Source of the DNA: JANYCO01 sp035535995
GTDB taxonomy: Bacteria; Bacteroidota; Bacteroidia; Cytophagales; Cytophagaceae
Direction of reading: 5' to 3'
Assembly (NCBI GenBank): GCA_035535995.1
Contig: DATLOZ010000016.1
Span: forward strand, 62,001 to 126,000
DNA: 64,000 nt
Shown: positions 53,647 to 62,510 of the stretch, in pieces
How positions within the stretch are numbered: the stretch's first letter is position 1
Layout: every line of letters starts with the position of its first letter
Notes under the pieces: model-generated
The model's input: only the letters and a program-made list of their open reading frames with translations
Databases searched by the model: none
Told to the model about the DNA's origin: nothing
Program-made: the position numbers and the translations under genes

Positions 53647-54552
53647 CTATGATTCCGTAATTTCATCAATACTCTTCTTCTCAAAAGCATCAATATAAGA
53701 ATGAATAGTAGTGTTGATCACCTGCACCTTTTGATATTTGCTATAGGCTTTTAGTTTTTTGTAACTTAAGAAACTGAAATAGCACCATCTGAAAAAATCC
53801 GTCACATCCATTTTTTCATTTTTCTCCAGATTATTGTAAAAATGCCCAGTGTGCTTGTCTTTATCTTTAGCATAGAAATAAGACATGCTTACGTATAGTT
53901 CATTGTCCTTGGGAACCGCAATGTCTTTAAAGAAAGAATTGTCTACTCCTGTAAGATATATTTTTTTATAGCGCATATTGATGGAAATAAAAATTGCTGC
54001 TACGATCACATTTTTACAAAGCACCATTCCCAGATTGGCGCGGAAAAGCCGGTGTACCAGCCAGTCGAAACCATCGAGTACGGTATAGTTGTAATAATTA
54101 ATTTTCACCATTTTATTTTTGGCAGGAATAGAATTGACCAAGTCCGCTTTCCGCGCCAATTGGGGGATGAAGAGCGTTACTTCCCAGGTGGTTTTTTCCG
54201 CGATTGCGTTCAATGTTTTTTCTGCCCAAGGTAATAATTTATTATTAGCAGGGTAATAGCCATTGTCGATCAGTACGATGTAGCGCGGTTGCAGGCGTTC
54301 GTAGTTTTCAGAAGAAGGGAAATTATTCACGCAAAGTAATTCCTTGCTTTTAAAAAAATCCGGATATTTTTGAAGGTCTTCGCCAAACGAAGGAGCGTTG
54401 CCGATCACTACAATCTCTTCTTTTTCTAACACAGGAATCCGATAGCCAGGCTTGGACAACAACACGATCTTTACTAACGAATAAATGGAATAGATAAATT
54501 TCTTTATCCATATGCTGCTCAAATAAATTGCTTTTTTTACCTGGTATACCAT
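53647..54552 (-). CDS. Putative sialyltransferase-like (GT42/DUF115-like) glycosyltransferase
   Basis: A 301-residue protein with a membrane-proximal basic N-terminus. Its motifs recall the CstII (GT42) sialyltransferase fold: EIVVIGNAPSFGED (46-59, cf. the nucleotide-binding GNGPSL loop), LLCVNNF (72-78, cf. RCNQF), KKIYLTGVDNSFF (196-208, cf. EIYLSGIDFY) and K-H234-T-G-H237, which falls where CstII has HYIGH with its catalytic His. Maf/DUF115 proteins that attach nonulosonic acids to flagellin share parts of this pattern. It is divergent from and next to the nonulosonic acid operon, which strengthens the idea that it transfers that sugar. This is motif recall, not an alignment; it could instead be another GT-A-like glycan enzyme. 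Confidence 0.5.
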   Translation of the reverse strand: MVYQVKKAIYLSSIWIKKFIYSIYSLVKIVLLSKPGYRIPVLEKEEIVVIGNAPSFGEDLQKYPDFFKSKELLCVNNFPSSENYERLQPRYIVLIDNGYYPANNKLLPWAEKTLNAIAEKTTWEVTLFIPQLARKADLVNSIPAKNKMVKINYYNYTVLDGFDWLVHRLFRANLGMVLCKNVIVAAIFISINMRYKKIYLTGVDNSFFKDIAVPKDNELYVSMSYFYAKDKDKHTGHFYNNLEKNEKMDVTDFFRWCYFSFLSYKKLKAYSKYQKVQVINTTIHSYIDAFEKKSIDEITES

Positions 54553-54825
54553 CTGTTATATTTTTCTGTACAAATCTTGAAAGTTTTAAAATTATTCAAG
54601 GTTTATAATTGGCTCCGACAAAATTATCATAAAAAACGTGGACTTCGCTGCAAAAACAGAATCAATATGTAATGCTTTGCTATACAATCTTTTCCTTACA
54701 GAACGTTAGGCTTTAGATGTTGGCTTAATTTATAGTAGATTTTGAGCTAAAAATGCTAATTTGCACGTTCAATAAGCCTTTTATAGCTATACGACCCAAT
54801 ATTTGTGAACGCATAACTTTTCAAA

Positions 54826-55824
54826 GTGGATCTTAAAAACAAAAAAATATTAGTAACAGGCGCCGATGGTTTTATTGGAAGCCATTTAGTAGAAAAACTG
54901 GTAGACGAGGGTTACCAGGTAAAAGCATTTGTCTATTACAATTCTTTCAATTCCTGGGGCTGGCTCGATACATTTCCTAAAGAAAAACTTTCCAAAATAG
55001 AAATTTTCAGCGGCGATATCCGCGATCCGAACGGTGTGCGCACTGCGGCACAAGGCGTGGATATAATTTTCCACCTGGCTGCGCTCATCGCGATCCCATA
55101 CAGTTACCACTCTCCCGACAGTTACATCGATACCAATATCAAAGGTACGCTCAACATCTTGCAGGCCGCTAAAGACCTGAAGATCGCGAAGGTGCTGGTT
55201 ACTTCTACTTCCGAAGTATACGGCACAGCACTGTATGTACCAATCGATGAAAAGCATCCGAAGCAGGGACAATCGCCTTACTCGGCTACTAAAATTTCGG
55301 CTGATTTTCTTTCCGAATCATTTTACAGAAGTTTCGACCTTCCTGTGACGATCGTTCGTCCTTTCAATACCTTCGGCCCGCGGCAATCGGCACGGGCTGT
55401 GATTCCTACGATCATTACGCAATTGCTGGCTGGTAAAAAAGAGATCAAACTGGGGGCAATACATCCTACACGCGATCTGCTTTTTGTGAAAGACACGGTG
55501 AATGGATTTATCGAGATCGCCAAGTCTGACAACACCAGTGGTCAGGAGATCAACATCGCCACACAATCCGAAATTTCAGTAGGCGATCTGGCTCAAAAAA
55601 TTATTTCCCTTATCAACCCCGAAGCAAAGATCATTTCCGACAGCGAACGCCTGCGCCCCGATAAGAGCGAGGTGGAAAGACTTTTCGGTTCCAACAAAAA
55701 AATCCAGGAGATCACCAACTGGAAACAACAATACAGCTTCGACCAGGCACTGAAAGAAACGATCGACTGGTTTAAAAAAGAAGAAAACCTCGTACGCTAT
55801 AAAACCGATATTTATAATGTTTGA
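54826..55824 (+). CDS. legB: LegB-like nucleotide-sugar 4,6-dehydratase
   Basis: A 332-residue extended SDR starting at GTG 54826. It has the NAD loop TGADGFIG (11-18), the dehydratase-type S/T-rich site TSTSE (126-130) and the YxxxK pair Y152/K156 in PYSATK. It is similar to LegB, which removes water from a GDP- or UDP-N-acetylglucosamine to give the 4-keto-6-deoxy sugar in legionaminic acid synthesis. It heads the operon; its stop overlaps the aminotransferase start by 8 nt. Confidence 0.85.
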   Translation: MDLKNKKILVTGADGFIGSHLVEKLVDEGYQVKAFVYYNSFNSWGWLDTFPKEKLSKIEIFSGDIRDPNGVRTAAQGVDIIFHLAALIAIPYSYHSPDSYIDTNIKGTLNILQAAKDLKIAKVLVTSTSEVYGTALYVPIDEKHPKQGQSPYSATKISADFLSESFYRSFDLPVTIVRPFNTFGPRQSARAVIPTIITQLLAGKKEIKLGAIHPTRDLLFVKDTVNGFIEIAKSDNTSGQEINIATQSEISVGDLAQKIISLINPEAKIISDSERLRPDKSEVERLFGSNKKIQEITNWKQQYSFDQALKETIDWFKKEENLVRYKTDIYNV

Positions 55825-56965
55825 GAAAGTTGTCAGTTTTATAAAAGATCTTAATCAGGGCCGCGCCTTCATTCCCCTTCATGAGCCTGCGTTTGTAGGC
55901 AATGAAAAAAAATATGTGAACGATTGCATCGATACTGGGTTTGTTTCTTCGGTAGGTGAATACGTCAACAAATTTGAACATGCCCTTGCTGCCTATACCG
56001 GCTCGAAGAGAGCGGTAGTTGTGGTCAACGGCACAGAAGCATTGCATCTTGCCTGTATTGTAGCAGGCGTAACGGCGTCTGACGAAGTCATCACACAACC
56101 GCTTACCTTCATTGCTACTATCAATGCCATCACTTATACCGGCGCTGCGCCTGTGTTTGTGGATGTAGACAGAGATACGATGGGCATGTCGCCTGAATCG
56201 CTGAAATCTTTTTTGCAGGAAAATGCAGTATTGAAGGAAGGTCAGTGTTTTAATAAAACCACCAACAAGCGTATCAAAGCCTGCGTGCCGATGCATACGT
56301 TCGGACATCCAGTTTGTATCGATGAGATTGCCGAGATTTGTAATCAATATAAAATAACGTTGATCGAAGATGCGGCAGAAAGTATTGGCAGTAAATTCAA
56401 AAACACACCTACTGGCCGTTTCGGAAAACTCGGGATCTTGAGTTTCAACGGGAACAAAGTGATCACCACAGGTGGGGGCGGCGCTATTCTTACTGATGAC
56501 GAGGCCTTGGCTGATCTTGCTAAACACTTAAGCACACAGGCAAAAATTCCTCACCCTTGGGAATATGCGCATGATCACATTGGCTACAATTACCGCATGC
56601 CTAATATTAATGCTGCTTTAGGGCTGGCACAGCTAGAAAACCTGGATCGCTTTATTGCTCAGAAACGAATATTGGCCGAAAAATACCGGGAATATTTTCT
56701 CACTATTGGAATAGATTTTTTCTCCGAACCGGAAAATTCTATTTCCAATTACTGGCTGAACGCCGTGCTGCTCAAAGACCGCAATGAGCGCGATGCATTT
56801 CTGAAATACACAAATGAAAACGGCGTGATGACCAGACCGATCTGGAACTTAATTTATAAATCCAGCATGTTTGAAAAATGCCAACGCACTGACATGACCA
56901 ATGCACAGTGGCTGGAAGATAGAGTAGTGAATATTCCCAGCAGTGTGATCTTACCAATAAAATGA
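55817..56965 (+). CDS. legC: LegC-like PLP-dependent sugar aminotransferase
   Basis: A 382-residue DegT/DnrJ/EryC1 family aminotransferase. The PLP lysine is K214 in FNGNKVITTGGGG, with D185 in IEDAAES and the conserved NGTEALHLA loop (71-79). Within this family it looks most like LegC, which aminates C4 of the 4-keto-6-deoxy intermediate. It overlaps the upstream gene by 8 nt and the downstream neuB-like gene by the ATGA quartet, indicating translational coupling. Confidence 0.87.
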   Translation: MFEKVVSFIKDLNQGRAFIPLHEPAFVGNEKKYVNDCIDTGFVSSVGEYVNKFEHALAAYTGSKRAVVVVNGTEALHLACIVAGVTASDEVITQPLTFIATINAITYTGAAPVFVDVDRDTMGMSPESLKSFLQENAVLKEGQCFNKTTNKRIKACVPMHTFGHPVCIDEIAEICNQYKITLIEDAAESIGSKFKNTPTGRFGKLGILSFNGNKVITTGGGGAILTDDEALADLAKHLSTQAKIPHPWEYAHDHIGYNYRMPNINAALGLAQLENLDRFIAQKRILAEKYREYFLTIGIDFFSEPENSISNYWLNAVLLKDRNERDAFLKYTNENGVMTRPIWNLIYKSSMFEKCQRTDMTNAQWLEDRVVNIPSSVILPIK

Positions 56966-57978
56966 GCAAAGTTCTAATTATAGCAGAAGCAGGAGTAAAC
57001 CACAACGGCAGTTATGAGCTGGCGCTGCGTCTTATCGATGCAGCCAAAGAAGCAGGCGCAGACATTGTAAAATTCCAAACCTTCGTGCCGGAACTTCTCA
57101 TGTCAAAAAAAGCACAGAAAGCAGATTATCAAAAACAAACTACCGGAGCAGAAGAGTCGCAGTTGGAGATGATCCGCAAGCTATCGCTTGGATACGATGA
57201 ATTCAGGGCACTGAAAACATATTGCGAAAAAAAAGGAATTCAATTTCTATCTACTGCCTTCGATCTTCCTTCTCTTGATTTTCTTGTAGAGCTGGGTATT
57301 AATCTGTTTAAAATCCCATCAGGGGAAGTGACCAATCTTCCCTACCTGAAAAAGATCGGCAGCCTTAAAAAGCAAGTGATCCTTTCTACTGGCATGTGTA
57401 CATTGGAAGAGATAAGCGAAGCCATTGTTGTGCTTACAGAAGCAGGCACACCACTTACCAATATTACGGCTTTGCATTGCAATACTGAATATCCTACTCC
57501 TTTTTCCGATGTAAATCTTGCTGCTATGAAAACGATTAGCGAAACATTTCATATTCCTACAGGCTATTCCGATCATACCAAAGGCATCGAAGTACCGATT
57601 GCTGCAGTAGCTTTGGGCGCTGTGGTGATCGAAAAACATTTTACACTCGATCGCACAATGGAAGGCCCGGATCATAAAGCTTCGCTTGAGCCTTTGGAAT
57701 TAAAACAAATGGTAGATTCCATTCGTCATATTGAGCAAGCGATTGGAAATGGAACCAAAGAGCCTTCTTCTTCTGAGAAAAAAAATATAGCCATTGCGCG
57801 CAAAAGTATTCACCTTAATAAAGATCTGAAAGCAGGCCATATCCTCACGGAAAATGATCTGATCATGAAAAGACCGGGCGACGGCATTAGTCCAATGAAG
57901 ATGGATGAAGTAGTTGGGAAAAAAATAAAATCGGATCTGAACGAAGACACTAAACTAAACTGGACTTTACTGGAATGA
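56962..57978 (+). CDS. legI: Nonulosonic acid synthase (NeuB/LegI)
   Basis: A 338-residue synthase that condenses phosphoenolpyruvate with a C6 sugar to form a nonulosonic acid. The TIM barrel has IAEAGVNHNGS (7-17), KFQTF, STAFD, LFKIPSGE, LSTGM and GYSDHT motifs, with VIEKHFTLDR at the metal site. A C-terminal SAF (antifreeze-like) domain starts near 280 and completes the active site of a dimer. Context with LegB/C favours 2,4-diacetamido-2,4,6-trideoxymannose as substrate (legionaminic acid) over ManNAc. Confidence 0.92.
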   Translation: MSKVLIIAEAGVNHNGSYELALRLIDAAKEAGADIVKFQTFVPELLMSKKAQKADYQKQTTGAEESQLEMIRKLSLGYDEFRALKTYCEKKGIQFLSTAFDLPSLDFLVELGINLFKIPSGEVTNLPYLKKIGSLKKQVILSTGMCTLEEISEAIVVLTEAGTPLTNITALHCNTEYPTPFSDVNLAAMKTISETFHIPTGYSDHTKGIEVPIAAVALGAVVIEKHFTLDRTMEGPDHKASLEPLELKQMVDSIRHIEQAIGNGTKEPSSSEKKNIAIARKSIHLNKDLKAGHILTENDLIMKRPGDGISPMKMDEVVGKKIKSDLNEDTKLNWTLLE

Positions 57979-59075
57979 AAATAGGCGTACTCACTAGTTC
58001 CAGAGCAGACTACAGCATCTACAAGCCTTTGCTGGAGCAGATCCGGAAAGAAAAAAACTGGGAATTGGGCATCATAGTATTTGGCACACATTTGTCTGAA
58101 AAATACGGGATGACAGTACAAGCTATTAAAAACGATGGCTTCGCTATCGACTATTGCCTCGACACAATGCCGGAAGATGATCAGCCAGCCTCCATATCGT
58201 CAGCCATGGGCAAAACGATACAGCACTTCAGTGAAGTATGGAAAAATGCTTCTTACGATTGGGTGATCGCGCTGGGAGACCGGTATGAAATGTTTGCTGC
58301 AGTAGCAGCTTCACTTCCGTTCAATATTCGCATAGCACACCTGCATGGCGGAGAAACCACGCTGGGTGCGATTGATAATGCTTTCCGGCATAGCATTTCT
58401 CACATGGCTAAACTACATTTCGTAGCTGCTGAGCCTTATAGAAAAAGATTGGCAGAAATTCTCGGAAACGAAAAAAACATTTACAATACAGGAGCCCTCA
58501 GTATCGACAATCTGTCAACACTTCCATTGTATACGACGGAGGAGTTCTTTCAGCATTTCCATATCGATCTGAAAACACCAACGATCCTGATCACTTTTCA
58601 TCCTGAAACTATTTCGTTTGAAAAAAATGAAGACTTCAGCGATACAATCATAGAATCGCTCAGGGAAGTAAAAGACTATCAATATCTGGTAACGATGCCT
58701 AATGCCGATACGATGGGACTTTCCATCCGGCAGAAACTGATTACTTTTGCAGAAAAGAATAACCGTTGTTTTCTGCTTGAAAATCTTGGTACCGTTGGTT
58801 ATCTATCTGCTATGAAGCATTGCAGCTTCATGCTGGGCAATACATCCAGTGGTTTTATTGAAGCCGCTTTCTTTCCTAAATGGGTGATCAATCTTGGTGA
58901 CCGTCAGAAAGGACGTATTCTTACTTCTAATATTTTGCAAACCGATATTGATAAAAAGCAAATCCTGGAAGCTATACAAAAAATTCAATCTTCTCCCTTG
59001 CCTGCCAGACAAGAGATCTATGGTGATGGTAAGGCGGCGGAAAAGATCGTTCACCTACTAAAAGAAAAATCATGA
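57975..59075 (+). CDS. legG: Hydrolysing nucleotide-sugar 2-epimerase (NeuC/LegG)
   Basis: A 366-residue GT-B-fold epimerase related to NeuC. It begins with MKIGVLTSSRADYSIYKPLL and contains ALGDRYEMFAAV, HLHGGETTLGAIDNAFRH, ITFHPETI and GNTSSGFIEAA, all standard for UDP-GlcNAc 2-epimerases that release UDP or GDP. Here it would produce the manno-configured sugar used by the preceding synthase. It overlaps both neighbours by ATGA. Confidence 0.92.
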   Translation: MKIGVLTSSRADYSIYKPLLEQIRKEKNWELGIIVFGTHLSEKYGMTVQAIKNDGFAIDYCLDTMPEDDQPASISSAMGKTIQHFSEVWKNASYDWVIALGDRYEMFAAVAASLPFNIRIAHLHGGETTLGAIDNAFRHSISHMAKLHFVAAEPYRKRLAEILGNEKNIYNTGALSIDNLSTLPLYTTEEFFQHFHIDLKTPTILITFHPETISFEKNEDFSDTIIESLREVKDYQYLVTMPNADTMGLSIRQKLITFAEKNNRCFLLENLGTVGYLSAMKHCSFMLGNTSSGFIEAAFFPKWVINLGDRQKGRILTSNILQTDIDKKQILEAIQKIQSSPLPARQEIYGDGKAAEKIVHLLKEKS

Positions 59076-60130
59076 AAGATTTTTTAAACAATATCATCTA
59101 CGAATCTCAAACGATCCGTGAAGCATTGGCCAAGCTCGATGAGTATGCGCTAAAGATCAACCTCACCTTGTTTGTACTCGATGAGGAACATAAAATGAGC
59201 GGTACGGTAACCGATGGCGATATCCGACGTGGATTGCTTTCTGGCATTAGTATTGACGATAAAGTTACCAAAGTAATGTATTCCAATTTCCGTTATCTTG
59301 AAAAAGGCCAAAACAACGTAGAAAAAATAGCGGAATACAGAGCTAAGGGAATACAGCAACTACCGGTACTTGATAAGGATAAAAAAATTCATAATATATT
59401 TTCCTTCCGTGAAAAAATTACTTTACTTCCTGTAGAAGTCGTATTAATGGCAGGCGGTATCGGCGAACGGTTAAAGCCACTTACCGACCATCTTCCAAAG
59501 CCCTTGCTTCCCGTGGGAAACAAACCAATCATCGAGCACAATATCGATCGTCTGATACGGTTTGGTGTGGAGCATATTAAAATATCTATCCGTTATATGG
59601 GTGAAAAAATTGAGCACTATTTTGGCGATGGGAAAAACAAAAATATAACGATCTCTTATCTAAAAGAAGACAAACCCATGGGTACAATTGGTTCACTTTG
59701 TCTTGTCGATCATTTTGAACATGATACGGTTATTGTCATGAATTCCGATTTACTTACTAATATTAACTTCGAAGAGTTTTATCTTCAGTTTAAAAATGAT
59801 CGTGCAGTAATGTCAGTAGCAACGATTCCATACAAGATCAATGTACCATATGCCATTATGGAAGTAAATGAAAACGAAATTACTTCGCTGAAAGAGAAGC
59901 CCACTTATACCTATTATGCAAACGCGGGCATTTACATCATGAGCAAAGAAGCGCTTTCTTATATTCCTGATAATACACGTTTTGATGCACCTGATCTTCT
60001 AGAAGTTTTGATTAATAATGGCAAAAAAGTTACTTCCTACCCTATCCTTGAATACTGGCTGGACATTGGTAAACCGGAAGATTACAAAAAAGCACAGGAA
60101 GATATCAAACATATTAACTTATACAATTAA
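59072..60130 (+). CDS. ptmE: PtmE-like nucleotidyltransferase with N-terminal CBS pair
   Basis: A 352-residue two-domain protein. A tandem CBS module occupies about 1-118 (TLFVLDEEHKMSGTVTDGDIRRGLL). A sugar-1-phosphate nucleotidyltransferase domain starts at about 122, with LMAGGIGERLKPLTDHLPKPLLPVGNKP and later VMNSDLLTNI. The same architecture is found in Campylobacter PtmE, a glucosamine-1-phosphate guanylyltransferase feeding the legionaminic pathway. So GDP-GlcN is the likely product, and GDP- rather than UDP-linked intermediates probably run through this operon. The CBS pair may sense nucleotides. Confidence 0.83.
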   Translation: MKDFLNNIIYESQTIREALAKLDEYALKINLTLFVLDEEHKMSGTVTDGDIRRGLLSGISIDDKVTKVMYSNFRYLEKGQNNVEKIAEYRAKGIQQLPVLDKDKKIHNIFSFREKITLLPVEVVLMAGGIGERLKPLTDHLPKPLLPVGNKPIIEHNIDRLIRFGVEHIKISIRYMGEKIEHYFGDGKNKNITISYLKEDKPMGTIGSLCLVDHFEHDTVIVMNSDLLTNINFEEFYLQFKNDRAVMSVATIPYKINVPYAIMEVNENEITSLKEKPTYTYYANAGIYIMSKEALSYIPDNTRFDAPDLLEVLINNGKKVTSYPILEYWLDIGKPEDYKKAQEDIKHINLYN

Positions 60131-60139
60131 ACGGCTTTC

Positions 60140-60853
60140 ATGAATATCATCATCACCATTTGTGCAAGAGGAGGATCAAAGGGGATACCTGGTAAAAATA
60201 TCAAACCGATCAACAAAGTTCCCCTTATTGGTTATTCCATTATAGTTGCCAAGCAATTTGCAGAAAAATACAAAGCTGATATCGCTCTCTCGACCGACTC
60301 GGACGAAATTAAAAACGCTGCGCGCCAATTGGGAGTAGCAACCGATTACAAACGCCCTGATGAATTTGCCACCGACAAAGCCGGAAAGATGGACGCGATC
60401 CGTCATGTGAAAGAATATTACGAAACCTCCTTAAACAAAAAATACGATCTGCTGCTCGATCTCGATGTCACCTCTCCCCTACGTACCTTACAAGACCTGG
60501 AGGAGGGAATGCAAATCATTCTCAACGATCCGAATTGTCTTTCTTTATTCTCTGTCAATCCAGCCAAACGAAATCCTTATTTCAACATGGTAGAAAAAGG
60601 AGAAAACGGCTATTACCGAGTGATCAAAAAATTGGAAGGAAATTTTCTCACCCGCCAATCAGCACCAAAGGTGTATGATCTGAATGCTTCCTTTTATTTC
60701 TACAAAAAAGTATTCTTCGAACAAGGTTTAAACTTCGCTATCACCGAGCGTTCGCTGATCTACGAAATGAAACATATTTGTTTTGACCTCGATGAAGTAG
60801 AAGATTTTGACTACATGGAGTATTTACTAGAAACGAAAAAATGGTTGTTCTAA
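60140..60853 (+). CDS. CMP-nonulosonate cytidylyltransferase (NeuA/LegF/PtmB)
   Basis: A 237-residue cytidylyltransferase that activates the finished sugar with CTP. The P-loop-like ICARGGSKGIPGKNIKPI is at about 7-24, with ALSTDSDEIK, the metal-binding LLDLDVTSPLRT and ERSLIYEMKHICFDLDEVED near the C-terminus. Its place after LegI/LegG makes CMP-legionaminate (or a close relative) the expected product. It overlaps the following oxidoreductase gene by 13 nt. Confidence 0.9.
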   Translation: MNIIITICARGGSKGIPGKNIKPINKVPLIGYSIIVAKQFAEKYKADIALSTDSDEIKNAARQLGVATDYKRPDEFATDKAGKMDAIRHVKEYYETSLNKKYDLLLDLDVTSPLRTLQDLEEGMQIILNDPNCLSLFSVNPAKRNPYFNMVEKGENGYYRVIKKLEGNFLTRQSAPKVYDLNASFYFYKKVFFEQGLNFAITERSLIYEMKHICFDLDEVEDFDYMEYLLETKKWLF

Positions 60854-61770
60854 TCATCGGTCTGGGCTCGATTGCTAAAAAGCATATTCAGGTTTTAAAA
60901 AAAATAGATCCTGCCTGCACACTTTATGCCTTGCGTTCTTCCTTGCAAGCGGAGCCATTACCGGGAGTTCAAAACATTTATTCTTTCGAAGAAATAAATT
61001 TTCGCCCCGACTTTGTTTTACTCTCCAGCCCTACAGCTAATCATTATACCGATATTGAAAAATGCCTGTCGTTGAACTGCCCGCTCTTTATCGAAAAACC
61101 GGTATTAAATTCTTTGCAGCAATACGAGAAACTTGCCAATGCGATCCTAAAGCAAAATATCATTACCTACGTAGCTTGCGTACTTCGCTTTCATCCTTGT
61201 CTGGAATATCTAAAGAAAAATAAAGACCAGTTAAAAAAGATCAACGAAGCAAATATTTACTGCGGTTCTTTTCTTCCCGAATGGCGTCCAGGCCAGGATT
61301 ACCGGAAGCTCTACAGCGCCAACGAATCTATGGGTGGCGGCGTACATTTGGACATGATCCATGAATTGGATTATGCGTACTGGCTTTTTGGAAAACCAGG
61401 TTCTTCGCAATCTGTATTCGGAAAACGTTCTTCCCTGCAAATCGATGCAATTGATTATGCCAATTACCTTTTAGACTATCCCGGCTTTCGTGCTTCTGTT
61501 ATTTTAAATTATTACAGAAGAAAACCAAAACGTACGATCGAACTTGTAGGCGAAGAAAATACTTGGACGGCTGATCTGATCGGTTATACGGTTAAAGACC
61601 AGAACGAACAAGTATTGTTTCAATCCACCCTTACGATCATGGATCTTTACGAAGCGCAGATGGGTTATTTTATTACTCATATTCAATCGAAGACTTCCTG
61701 TGAGAATGATTTTCACGAAGCGATCGAGGTATTAAAAATATGCTTACAACATAATTATGCTAAAGAATAA
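60841..61770 (+). CDS. Gfo/Idh/MocA family oxidoreductase (PtmF-like)
   Basis: A 309-residue NAD(P)-dependent sugar oxidoreductase with an N-terminal Rossmann fold (VLIIGLGSIAKKHIQ, about 3-17) and the family's EKP motif in FIEKPVL. A C-terminal beta domain with GGGVHLDMIHELDYAYWLFG carries the usual catalytic His/Asp. The place between the CMP-sugar synthetase and a PtmA-like SDR parallels the Campylobacter ptm genes, where PtmF belongs to this family. The precise step is unknown. It overlaps both neighbours by 13-14 nt. Confidence 0.8.
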   Translation: MVVLIIGLGSIAKKHIQVLKKIDPACTLYALRSSLQAEPLPGVQNIYSFEEINFRPDFVLLSSPTANHYTDIEKCLSLNCPLFIEKPVLNSLQQYEKLANAILKQNIITYVACVLRFHPCLEYLKKNKDQLKKINEANIYCGSFLPEWRPGQDYRKLYSANESMGGGVHLDMIHELDYAYWLFGKPGSSQSVFGKRSSLQIDAIDYANYLLDYPGFRASVILNYYRRKPKRTIELVGEENTWTADLIGYTVKDQNEQVLFQSTLTIMDLYEAQMGYFITHIQSKTSCENDFHEAIEVLKICLQHNYAKE

Positions 61771-62491
61771 AATCATTGTAGTAACCGGTGGCAGCGGTCT
61801 GTTGGGAAATACATTTCTTGAAGAATGTATCAATCAAGGCGCGCAGCCCATCTGCCTGGATCTTGTTCCAAATAAAAATCCACAGATCGAATCGCATACT
61901 TGCGATGCGACGGATGAAAGAGAGGTGAAACAAACCATTGATGCAATTCTTCATAAACACGGAAGGATCGATGGTTGGGTGAACAATGCTTACCCACGCA
62001 CAAAGGACTGGGGTACGAAAGTAGAAGACTTGCTGATGGAATCGTGGAGAAAAAATGTGGACATGCATATGAACAGCTACTTCATGTGTTCACGCCTGGC
62101 GCTAGAAGCAATGAAACCAAAGGAAAAAGGTTCGGTGATCAATCTTGCTTCTATTTATGGGATCCTTGGCCCAGATTTCACTGTATACGAAGGCACTGAA
62201 ATGAGCAATCCAGCGGCTTATGCGGCGATCAAAGGAGGTATCATCAATTTCTCCCGTTACCTGGCGTCCTATTATGGTAAGCATAATCTTCGTGTCAATT
62301 GCATTTCGCCCGGAGGAATTTTCGACAACCAAAATGAGATTTTTGTAAATAACTATAATAAAAAAGTACCTATGAAAAGAATGGGCAGTCCAGCCGACAT
62401 CGCTCCTTCCATTGCATTTTTGTTATCTGATCAATCTTCTTACATCACAGGGCATAATTTAGTGATCGATGGCGGCTGGTCGATTGTATAA
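61757..62491 (+). CDS. PtmA-like short-chain dehydrogenase
   Basis: A 244-residue classical SDR: NAD(P) loop TGGSGLLGN (10-18), NNAYPR (76-81), the catalytic S132, Y155 and K159 (NPAAYAAIKG) and C-terminal INGxxxVIDGGW-like end (HNLVIDGGWS). NNAYPR instead of the common NNAG is typical of the flagellin-modification protein PtmA. In Campylobacter PtmA supplies the legionaminic pathway, probably in making the GlcN precursor. It is separated by 19 nt from the next oxidoreductase gene. Confidence 0.83.
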   Translation: MLKNKIIVVTGGSGLLGNTFLEECINQGAQPICLDLVPNKNPQIESHTCDATDEREVKQTIDAILHKHGRIDGWVNNAYPRTKDWGTKVEDLLMESWRKNVDMHMNSYFMCSRLALEAMKPKEKGSVINLASIYGILGPDFTVYEGTEMSNPAAYAAIKGGIINFSRYLASYYGKHNLRVNCISPGGIFDNQNEIFVNNYNKKVPMKRMGSPADIAPSIAFLLSDQSSYITGHNLVIDGGWSIV

Positions 62492-62510
62492 TAGTTAGTT
62501 TTCTATAATC

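Noticed and set aside
54619..54626. -7-like TAATTTTG on the minus strand in front of the GT42-like gene
   Set aside because: No TTTG at 17-20 nt upstream, so I did not list it as a promoter.
55772..56527. 251-codon minus-strand frame antisense to the LegC-like gene
   Set aside because: No recognisable domain or signal sequence; the plus-strand aminotransferase has all its motifs and overlapping neighbours.
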